Source: Anopheles merus
Lineage: Eukaryota; Arthropoda; Insecta; Diptera; Culicidae
Length of the DNA: 64,000 nucleotides
Direction: 5' to 3'
Assembly: GCF_017562075.2 (NCBI RefSeq)
Contig: NC_054082.1
Coordinates: 15,845,286-15,909,285 of the forward strand
Part shown: in pieces, positions 1-8,326 of the stretch
Numbering within the stretch: position 1 is the stretch's first letter
How the letters are laid out: each line of letters opens with the position of its first letter
Notes under the pieces: model-generated
What the model saw: the letters and a program-made list of their open reading frames with translations, nothing else
What the model was told of the DNA's origin: nothing
Databases searched by the model: none
Program-made: the position numbers and the translations under genes

Positions 1-219
1 CAATTAATCATTCAGTCTCGTGCGATCAATTACGCCATCATGATTGCCGATTACCGGCAGTCAATACATCATATGGCTATGACACACGCGTCTATTCACC
101 GGTCAAAAATGTCACCTTACTGATATCACTACCGACGGTCTTTCGCACTTTCTTATCTTTCTAAGCAAACGGGCGTCTGCAGCGGACGGTGATGCCCAAC
201 TTTTGCTGGACAGGTGGAA

Positions 220-609
220 CTAAAAAGCTCTCTGAGCTAATAGGACACCTCCTGAATAGACTGGATCTGTTTGTCTGTTGAGCCATTGTGAGATGATGTA
301 TCTGGAAACGTGTAGAGCAGCTACAATTGTAACAGCCCTACCTACCTTTGAGAAGTTTAGCAACAGGTGACCAACATAGGAGCCAACCTGCGGTGGACCT
401 ACGAGATGATACACGTCTGGTGGAGAACTGACTTCTACTTCAATAACGGGTCACAGCTCCGTGCTGGTTAGATTGTTGTTATCGGTTTTCGGCTTGGCAG
501 GGAGGACGAGGGGCAGACTTATACTGGAAGATATCGTTTCTTTATCTTGCGAGCTAGCTGATACGTGTACAGCAGCAAAATTTGGCAAATTTTCCGCATG
601 GCTTCGGTG
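220..609 (-). pseudogene. coding-like remnant with one in-frame TGA (doubtful)
   Basis: One minus-strand frame is open from 609 to 454, meets a TGA at 453-451, and stays open from 450 to a TAG at 222-220. Both halves read like ordinary protein: the first is Ser/Thr/Pro-rich, and the second contains the stretch VYHLVGPPQVGSYVGHLLLN followed by a mixed polar and hydrophobic tail. There is no ATG near the start. A sequence resembling a splice donor (AAG|GTAGGT) lies at about 345, so the left part could instead be intron. I do not recognise the family. It may be a decayed gene, exons of a gene running off the left edge, or chance. An overlapping plus-strand frame at 461-664 has no better support. 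Confidence 0.2.
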
Positions 610-996
610 TCAGTCCTTCTTATGCTTTAGCCCAGCACATGTTCAGCAGAATGTGATACTTTAAGAATAGATTTTTGTTTTGTTTCGCTTTTTTTTCTGC
701 CAAAGAGTTCCAACGTCAGTCAACGACGAATTGATTGTTCAGAGATATTTTTTCAGTAATTGTCACATGGATCCCTTGCTATCAGTATAGTGTTTTGCTT
801 GTGTGTAGTTGCGCTTGTCAAGGTTAAGTTCCAGTTCGGCGGATTACGTCCACTACTTATTTAGGATAAGCCACTGCGAACCACTGCGTTTTAGGATACT
901 GCGTTGGCTTAAGCTTAAGCCGTTTATCGGTGAAAAAATGTCAGAATAAAAAAAAGATATCAAACGCATGATGTCGCCAAACCATCATCGAAAGAC
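610..996. other. intergenic, no gene seen
   Basis: I see no coding exon, repeat or RNA gene here. It separates the doubtful frame on the left from the 3' end of the secreted-protein gene, and contains T-rich and A-rich tracts at about 674-695 and 944-956. Confidence 0.5.
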
Positions 997-1002
997 TTTA
1001 TT
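997..1002 (-). terminator. poly(A) signal of the secreted-protein gene
   Basis: TTTATT on the plus strand reads AATAAA on the minus strand, 55 bases beyond the stop codon of the upstream minus-strand gene. This gives a short 3' untranslated region. Confidence 0.6.
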
Positions 1003-1057
1003 CAACGTCTTTCTAACGGTACGCAGCAGATAAATTTAAACCTTCTCCGAGCGACAA

Positions 1058-2168
1058 TCAGCAGTTGTAGCAAACTTCTGGGAACGGTACTTCGTCGATG
1101 ACCGCTTTCAGCAAGTTTTGAAAGTTCCAATTCCGGAACGAAGCTATCATGTAATCGCGAAAATCGAAGTTTGTCATTATCTGCAAGAACAGAAAGATTG
1201 CACAAGCAGTATGAGTACAGCTTAAAAATGAAGACTAATACTAAGCCATTCTTACCGCACGTGAAATTAGCTGCACGTACTTGTTGTTTGGATAGCCCAC
1301 CGTGACGATCTTGTTCGAATTGTCTATCGACATGAACTGGAGCGAGCCGGACGGTTCGGTGGAATTGAACGGTTTCGTCACCTTTAGCGGGAAATCGAAC
1401 TGATTGTACGTGACGTACAGTGTGCCCGTCCCGTTGTACTCCTCCAGATTGGCGGCAAAGTCCAGCACTACGCCAATGCCGTGCCACTTCAGTGCTCCTT
1501 GCACGGTTACCTCCGTGTTGAGAAAGATTTCCGAAAACTTCTGTGCGTCGAACTCGATCGAATCGATCTTGGCGAGAAAGGCCGAATGAAACGATACATT
1601 GCCAGTAATGGAAAGGCCTTTGTCGGTTAGTCTGTGGAGTAATGAGAGAAGGCAAAATGTCTGCAGAATCCGAACAGATTTTTTTTTTGTGTAAACAGCG
1701 CCATCTAATCAACCTTGATAGTGTTAACAGCCACCGTAATGGAAGTAGTTTTACGATACACTAATTAGTGTTATCACCCCAATAGCAGCTACCAATAGTG
1801 ATAAACATGAACTGATTCAACGTCTAACCTTGCTCTGTCATCACTATTAGTGTGCGTTTGGCAAGCCGTTACTACCCCTGGTACACTTACTGTATAGGAG
1901 CTACGTAGTCCGCAATTGGCAGCGAGTTTCCAGAAATGTATCTCCCTTCCAAGATTTCCACCACGCGTTTTGCAACTCGTTCCAGGTACGGACGGGCACC
2001 AATCACTATCATAGCATAGAAAGCAGTAAATTCGAACGGTCGATAAGATACATTTTTAAACAGCTTACCAACTACGGCACTGTGCACGGGAGCTGGCCAA
2101 ACGAGAAGCGCTCCTATCACGGCGAGACAGGTACAGTATCGTAGAAACACTTTACATTTTAACTCCAT
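1058..2168 (-). CDS. secreted protein of unknown function, 258 residues
   Basis: Three exons join without a frame break: 2168-1891, 1631-1256 and 1180-1058. Splice sites are CA|GTAAGT to CCACAG|A (phase 2) and GCG|GTAAGA to TTGCAG|ATA (phase 0). The first 30 or so residues form a signal peptide (basic start, then LAVIGALLVW, then a small-residue cleavage region), so the protein is probably secreted. The body has alternating beta-strand-like segments in exon 2 (residues about 94-217) and three possible N-glycosylation sites (NVS, NGT, NST). The C-terminus is helical-looking and ends in a CYNC-type pair of cysteines. Size, secretion and strand pattern recall insect TULIP or group-7-allergen-like lipid-binding proteins, but I see no diagnostic motif, so this is a weak guess. 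The gene is divergent from the MCM8-like gene, with a shared 362-base upstream interval. Confidence 0.8.
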
Positions 2169-2530
2169 CTTACCGTTCCGTAGTCGTAAAAGGCAGAGTA
2201 ACCTAAACCCTGGGGGAAATAAATTGATTGTTGAAGTGGATTAAACAGTGCAGATTTTGGGTGATACTCCGCTTTGGCCAAAGTCGCGTTATCTTATCAA
2301 CGGTCGATTTTTAAAATAGCACACCAATACCAATACTAATAATACGGATTATTCCTTTGTGTACACAACGTGCACGTTTATGTGTGTGTGTGTGCGTGTT
2401 TGAGTATGAGTGTGTGATTGTGGCGACTCTCTTCACATTTGCTCTCATCGCTCACAAAGCAGGCGGTGTGTTTTTGTGGTTGTTGGCATACTTCGGTCGT
2501 TGTTGGTGGCGTTTGCAGCGACTCGTTACC
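2169..2530. promoter_or_regulatory. divergent promoter interval
   Basis: These 362 bases separate the start codons of the minus-strand secreted-protein gene (2168) and the plus-strand MCM8-like gene (2531), so both promoters and 5' untranslated regions should lie here. A short TG-rich tract sits at about 2381-2415. I see no clear TATA box. An upstream plus-strand frame continues to 2357 but has no ATG before 2531. Confidence 0.5.
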
Positions 2531-4807
2531 ATGGACGAATGGGATCTGTTTGGAACAACACCGTGTGATTGGGAGTTTGGTGATGGTGCAGAATTTGCCA
2601 GCAACTTTCAGGATGAACAATACTCATCACAAGCTAGTGTACTGTTTGACGAATTCGGTATCGACAGTCGAAGTTGTTCCGACGCACTGGATTACATCGG
2701 TTGGCAGCTTTACTTTCCGAACAAAGGTAAGTGAACTGTAAGCGGTTTAATGGAAGTCTCTCATACTATTCACTCCGTCCTAGATGTACAAACCTGCCGA
2801 ACAACAAACAAACACATTCGCTGCTTGGAGAAACACTACCACGATTATCGGTGTGAATATTCACCATTAGAAGCGGAAAGTTCCGGCAGCTTTGAATTCA
2901 AGCTTACTCTTGCCCGCACTGATCTTTGCCTTAAAGATGCATGGCCAACTTTGGAAGCTGATATTGAAGCATTCCCTGAGCACACTATAGCCTGTATGGG
3001 GTTTGCCATGTATCGTACCGTTGCAGCAACCCACCAAGCTGATCCCTTTTCACCCGAAACATTCGAAATACCGAAGATCACTGCACGGTTGCATCTATTT
3101 GGCCCCGAACAATCGGTCAGTACAATTGACGCTAGCTACACAGACAAATTGGTAACGATTGGTGGGACGGTCGTACATGTTAGTGAACCGATTGTTGCCA
3201 GCACCTTGAGGGCGTACAAATGCAGATACTGCCACGAAACGATCGTTTTAGAGCGGCACCATAACCCTCACACTACGCGCCAGTGGACCTGTGAGCAATG
3301 CAGCGCTGGCGGAGGAATTGAGTATTGTAGTGCGTCCGTGTTGAATTGGGATGAAGCACATCAACTCATTATCGTTCAAGATGCTGTAGCATCTATTGCT
3401 CAAACCATTGAAGTGAAGGTGCCTTGCGCGCTGGTAGATGGTTTGCAAGCAGGAGATAATGTCACCATAACTGGTGTGTTGAAAATCGATTCGAGCAAGT
3501 TCGTTGCAGCAATCTGCATAAGAAAGGATCTCGACAATGGTAGGATTGAAAGGAATGTAAATTCCACGGACGAAGAAGTGATCAATGCAATTCGATCTGA
3601 AGCGTTCCTATTTAAGCTGCTGGTACAATCACTCTGCCCAGCAGTTGCTGGATTGGAAACGGTCAAAGCTGGTTTACTGCTTGCGTTATTCAGTACTACA
3701 GGCGATGTGCACGTCCTGCTGGCTGACATAGATAGCGGTAAATCGCAACAGCTACTGGAAAGCTGTATGGCAGCATCACCGAAAGGATTTGTGGAAAACG
3801 ATCCATACCGAGATGAGGTTCGTCTGCAGTATTTGATGGCTAAATCACCAACACTACCCGGGCAGGGAGTTTGTTGTATCGAACGAATCGATAAAATGGA
3901 TAAGCTAGAAATGTTGGAAAAGATGCTAACCGACACACCACCTCAGACTACCTTGCTGGCAACCGTAATGCCCAACAGGGGCGTACTTGATACCAGGAAA
4001 CCGTTCTTGGATAATTTCATGCTACCAAGGAATTTGATGGAAAAGTTTGCGTTGGTATTTCTAATGGAAGATGTAATCATTCCGCCAGAGGAACTCGTTT
4101 GCTCCGACGGTGTTCGGTTGCACCCCGAAACTCCTTGCGCAAGCAAATGCAGCGTTGAAATACCATTAGTACGACAGCTTAGGCTAAAGCCTGAAGAACA
4201 TTGCGATCGTTTGCCGATCGAACTGTTGCGGAAGTACATAGGTGGGCCAGTTTGAACTTGGTTTTATGCATGTTCATCAAATCCTTATGTATGTTTCTCC
4301 CTTTTTGTAGATTACTCACGTTCGCACTGTAATCCCGAATTTACCGAGGAGTCAATGGCAGTGCTGGAGCGCTTCTTCTCCGAAATGTATTCCATGCCCC
4401 ACCGGTTAAACATAACGAATGGGATGAAAATGGCTCAAATCAAGAGCATGGCTCTCGCCAGGGCCAGGATGGATCTTTCAGCGCATATTACAACAGAGCA
4501 TGTGATGGAAACCATCAGGATTGTAAGTCGCAGCTGGTACGATAGGTACGATACGAACGATCGTGCCCCGACGGTGCAATTGTCCGCTAAAAAGGGAGGA
4601 GTGAAGGCAGCCAGTATTCGTCAGTTTTTGGAAGTGTTAAGAGCCCGATCGGTGGAGCGCAAAACAAAATCATTTAGCCTGAAAGAGCTTCGCGCAATAA
4701 TTGAAGAACAGGGAATGCCGGGCTTTGAAGATGAAATTATCGAAAAGCTTAACATTCAGGGTTATTTGTTGAAGAAAAGTGCAGGATGCTACCGATTGCT
4801 CGTTTGA
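2531..4807 (+). CDS. divergent MCM8 paralogue with eroded ATPase motifs, 716 residues
   Basis: Three exons, 2531-2726, 2784-4241 and 4311-4807, join in one open frame. Both introns are short (57 and 69 bases), phase 1, and at the same protein positions as in the MCM8 gene just downstream. The start ATG has a strong context (ACCATGG). Retained features are the GWQLYFPN block near residue 55, zinc-ribbon cysteines C212/C215/C235/C238, an OB-fold-like N-terminal half, and a C-terminal winged-helix-like region ending NIQGYLLKK. The AAA+ core is damaged: the P-loop reads ADIDSGKSQ (379-387), keeping only the GKS; Walker B has E-R (432-433) where MCM8 has D-E; the sensor-1 Asn is Met (about 461); the SRFD arginine finger is EKFA (485-488); and about 20-30 residues of the pre-sensor loop are missing. 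The RG-rich N-terminus of MCM8 is absent. ATP hydrolysis seems unlikely; a structural or regulatory partner role is inferred. Codons are far more A/T-ending than in MCM8. Confidence 0.88.
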
Positions 4808-4884
4808 AGATGGTTGATTCGAAGTTTCTAATTTTATAGAAATTTAGTTAAACTTACCTGACAATCTCACAACACAATAACCCG

Positions 4885-4890
4885 AATAAA
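4885..4890 (+). terminator. poly(A) signal of the MCM8-like gene
   Basis: AATAAA lies 78 bases after the stop at 4807 and is followed by T-rich and GT-containing sequence, as expected downstream of a cleavage site. It implies that the MCM8-like gene ends as its own transcript before MCM8 begins. Confidence 0.65.
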
Positions 4891-4971
4891 GAACTTTTTT
4901 TGTTATGAACTCTAAACTTCAACGGTCACAATGTTGCAATTCAAATTCAGCTGTCAAAGCATCATTTTGCC

Positions 4972-4990
4972 GACAGGTGGCGCTAGCGCT
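4972..4990 (+). promoter_or_regulatory. possible CTCF-type insulator site
   Basis: GACAGGTGGCGCTAGCGCT contains AGGTGGCGC, very close to the core that insect CTCF binds. It sits between the two MCM8-family genes, about 90 bases before the MCM8 start. A match to a known motif is the only evidence. Confidence 0.3.
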
Positions 4991-5075
4991 GAAATTGACA
5001 GATACCTGTTGACGGCCGTTTGTTGCTGTTGTTGTCGTTGATTCGTCGCGTTTGAAACAAATCGCGCGCTCTCCG

Positions 5076-7736
5076 ATGGCGGAAAATCCGACCGGTGGTA
5101 ATCCGACACAAAATACAACGAACAATGCAGGCCCATCGAATCGTCGCGGTGGCTCTTCTCGCGGTGCTCGAGGAGGCTGGCGTGGCAATTGGAGAGGCAA
5201 CTACCGTGGCTACCGGCACCAGGCCTATGTGCCCAGAGAAAAGCCGGTAGGTTTTGCACTGCCATCGTCGTCGGCCGATTGTTCCTCCGGATCGGGACCA
5301 CCCACCCAAGCCACCTGCTTTTCGACGAGCCTACGAAACAGCGGCTGTGAATACGTTGCATGGAAGATATACTTTCCCAATGAAGGTACGTGAGAGCGGG
5401 GATGGTTATGGGTTCCTTTCCCGGCAACATATCTGTAACAACAACCTTCCTTTCCCCGTTTTTGTTACAGATTATTCATCCAGTTCCAAGACGGTCCATC
5501 GTGTACGCGCCATGCAGAAGCATTACGGCGACTTTGCCGACCTGTACGATCTTCCGCAGGTGAAAGCAACCTGCTGGTTCGAGCTAAAGCTAGATGCTTG
5601 CGACAACGATCAGCAGCTCCGCACGCAATGGTCCACACTGCGACAGGATCTGACGGACAGCCCGGAGCACACGCTTGCCTGCATCGGGCTGGCAATGCAC
5701 CACACGCTAATGTGCCAGCAGCCGACCGGCAGTACGCAGAGCGACGCAAAGCTGTGTCTGCAAACGATTCGGCCCCGGATCGTCGGTTACGGCCCGGAGG
5801 TATCCATTTCGTCGATCAAAGTGAGCAGCATGGGCAAGCTGGTATCCGTCCGCGGTACGATCATTCGTGCCGGCGCGACCCAAATCATGAACACCTGGTG
5901 TGCCTTCCGCTGTGCGCAGTGTGGCAGCGAGCAGGCGGTTCAGCAGAAGGATGGAATCTACACCACGCCCACCTCGTGCCACAGTGGGTGCAAAGCGCGC
6001 AGCCATTTCGTGCTGCTGCAGCAGTCCGCCTTCACCCGCATGGAGGCGTACCAGACGCTGCGGCTGCAGGAAACGACCCAGGGCTCGCGGACCGTGGCGG
6101 GCAGTGCGGCCAAGAACATCGAGATCGAGCTCACGCACGAACTGGTGGACAGTGTGTGCCCGGGGGACGATGTCACCGTGACCGGTGTACTGAAGGCCCG
6201 GTCGCAGGACGGATCGGACGGCGCGGGAAAGGCCAGCATGTTCAAAGCGTACCTGCAGGCGGTGTACGTGCGCAGCAACAAGAACGTGCTGGCCAACTGG
6301 AACCGGCTGGCGGAGTTTACCGAGCTGGACATGGAAGCGATACGGCTGATCAAGGCGGAACCGTCGCCCTTCCGGCTGCTGGTCCAATCGCTCTGTCCCA
6401 CGATCTATGGGCATGAGATCGTGAAGGCGGGCCTGCTGCTCGGGCTGTTCGGTGGGATGGCCAATACTGCGCGTACCCGTGCCGAGATACACGTGCTCGT
6501 GGTGGGCGATCCGGGCATTGGGAAAAGTCAAATACTGCAAAGCTGTGCCAATGTGTCACCGCGCGGGATTTTCGTGTGCGGCACGAACTCCTCCAACGTG
6601 GGCCTCACCGTGACGGTGCGCACGGAGAAGGGTGTCGGGGCGTCGCTCGAGGCGGGTGCGCTGGTGCTGGCCGACCAGGGCGTCTGCTGCATCGACGAGT
6701 TCGACAAGATGTCCGGCCACAGCGGGCTGCTGGAGGTGATGGAGCAGCGGTCGGTCAGCGTGGCCAAGGCGGGCGTCATCTGCACCGTGCCGGCCCGGAC
6801 GACGGTACTGGCCGCGGCCAACCCAGCCGGTGGCCACTACAACAAGGCGAAGACGGTGTCGGAAAACTTGAAGCTGCATCCGGCCCTGCTGTCCCGGTTC
6901 GATCTGGTGTTCATTCTGCTCGATCGGTCGAACGAGCGGACGGACAATCTGCTTACCGCCCACATCCAGAAGGTGCACGGTTTGGCCAAGGCCGGCTCGT
7001 CCCACCTGCAACCGCAGCCGTCGCATCCGTTCTTTGACGCGTCGGGCCACTGCTCGTACGAGGAGGAAGGGGAGCCGCCGCTGGAAGAGCGGTTACGGCT
7101 GGCGCCGGGCGAACAGATGGACCTGTTGCCACCGGAAATCGTTCAAAAGTACATCGGTGAGATGAATTACTGTGTAAGGTAAATATCTGTGGGAGAAATA
7201 ATGACCTTCTTCCCCCTTTTTGTACAGGATATGCCCGCAAAAACGTGCAACCAAAGCTGACGGCTAAGGCGGCCGAGGAACTGCGCGAGTTCTTCGTCGA
7301 GCTGCGGCGGGCCCACAACCATATGGACATGATACCGGTCACCACCCGGCAGCTGGAGGGGTTGATACGCCTCACGCAGGCCCGCGCAAAGATTGACCTC
7401 TCGCCGGAAGCAACGGTTGCCCACGTGCGCGATGTGTTGGCCATCCTGCGGCAGAGCATGCTGGACGTGTTCAGCACGGACGAGGGTGATCTACAGTTTA
7501 CCCGCCTGACCAACGGTAGCGGCACCAGCAAAACGTCGATGGTGCGCAAGTTTGCCCGTGTGCTTGCGTCCCGCTCGGCCGTCACCGGCACGACGCTGTA
7601 CACGATGGCCGAGCTACGGCAAGCGATGGCGGCCGGTGGCATTGTGGCCAACTGTAACGAGCTGATCGACACGATGAACATTCAGGGCTTTCTGCTAAAG
7701 AAGGGACGCGATTGTTACAAGTTTATCATCGAATGA
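5076..7736 (+). CDS. Mcm8: DNA helicase MCM8, 834 residues
   Basis: Three exons, 5076-5385, 5471-7156 and 7228-7736, join in frame with phase-1 introns of 85 and 71 bases. The product is an MCM-family AAA+ helicase. MCM8 (with MCM9 in many animals) acts in homologous recombination and interstrand crosslink repair; the Drosophila orthologue REC promotes meiotic crossovers (family knowledge). Visible features are an RG-rich N-terminus (residues about 25-52) as in other MCM8 proteins, the AWKIYFPNE block, zinc-ribbon cysteines C251/C254/C273/C277, Walker A GDPGIGKS (449-456), Walker B IDEFD (511-515), sensor-1 Asn 554 within AAANP, the arginine-finger motif SRFD (578-581), and a C-terminal winged-helix-like region. 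Length is close to the human protein (about 840). All catalytic residues I can identify are present. ATG 5076 is chosen because upstream in-frame sequence has no ATG. Third codon positions are strongly G/C. Confidence 0.95.
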
Positions 7737-7772
7737 GCAGCGACAGTGTTTTTGTTAAAATGACGAGTAAAC

Positions 7773-7778
7773 TTTATT
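7773..7778 (-). terminator. poly(A) signal of sas
   Basis: TTTATT on plus reads AATAAA on minus, about 550 bases after the sas stop and only 37 bases from the MCM8 stop. Confidence 0.5.
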
Positions 7779-8196
7779 TCTGTACAGAGTACACTCCCCG
7801 CCCAGTTGCGCTTGGAGAGCATAGTTGATTGTTGCTCAAACAGTCCTAGGTGTGATCGATTCGAGTGGATGGACCCGGTTCGATTTACATCTCTATTTAC
7901 AATCTTTCGCGATCGAACGATTCTTCTTCATTGCGGGATTCGTTTTCATCGGTTTCAATACACACTAAACGATACTTATCTCTATACAGGCTATGGCTAC
8001 ACATAGTAGGAGGAAGGTGAAGGCGATGGGATCGTAACTGTGCTAAAGGCGGAAGGCGTTCGTGAGACAGTTGTTGTTCCCGCAGCTGAGCTTGAGGGAC
8101 GGATTATCTTTCTACTATGTACACACGGGACGATCGGGGCTGCGGAAGCGGGGAAGCGGAGAATTTCGTCGTTTGTCTCACATCGATGGACAGTGT

Positions 8197-8202
8197 AATA
8201 AA
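8197..8202 (+). terminator. possible poly(A) signal of MCM8
   Basis: This is the first AATAAA on the plus strand after the MCM8 stop at 7736. It lies beyond the predicted sas poly(A) signal, so use of both would make the mRNAs complementary at their ends. A variant signal nearer the stop could be used instead. Confidence 0.35.
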
Positions 8203-8326
8203 TAATGAAAACCGATTCGCGATAGCGCTTGGCAGCAGTTCGCTGGTACGATGTGGTTTAACGGACAGCCTCTTCCGGGATGGCAGCCGGCTGCTAGAGT
8301 GACCATCAAAGCAAGACACGCTCGAA

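Larger units (their letters stand above)
4808..5075. promoter_or_regulatory. intergenic spacer and MCM8 promoter region
   Basis: These 268 bases lie between the MCM8-like stop and the MCM8 start. They hold the poly(A) signal of the first gene at 4885-4890 and, beyond it, the likely MCM8 promoter and 5' untranslated region, with a CTCF-like sequence at 4972-4990. The short spacing fits a tandem duplication of a compact gene. Confidence 0.5.
7737..8326. other. overlapping 3' untranslated regions of MCM8 and sas
   Basis: Only 590 bases separate the stop codons of two convergent genes. The first good plus-strand AATAAA after MCM8 is at 8197-8202, and the first good minus-strand AATAAA after sas is at 7778-7773. 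If both are used, the transcripts overlap by about 430 bases as a sense-antisense pair. No coding sequence is seen. Confidence 0.5.

Noticed and set aside
2357..2530. N-terminal extension of the MCM8-like protein
   Set aside because: The frame is open upstream but has no ATG before 2531, encodes a TG-repeat-derived Cys-Val stretch, and 2531 has a strong start context.
5598..6540. Long frames (272 and 277 codons) on both strands over MCM8 exon 2
   Set aside because: They are out-of-frame or antisense to clear MCM helicase coding sequence and arise from GC-rich third positions.
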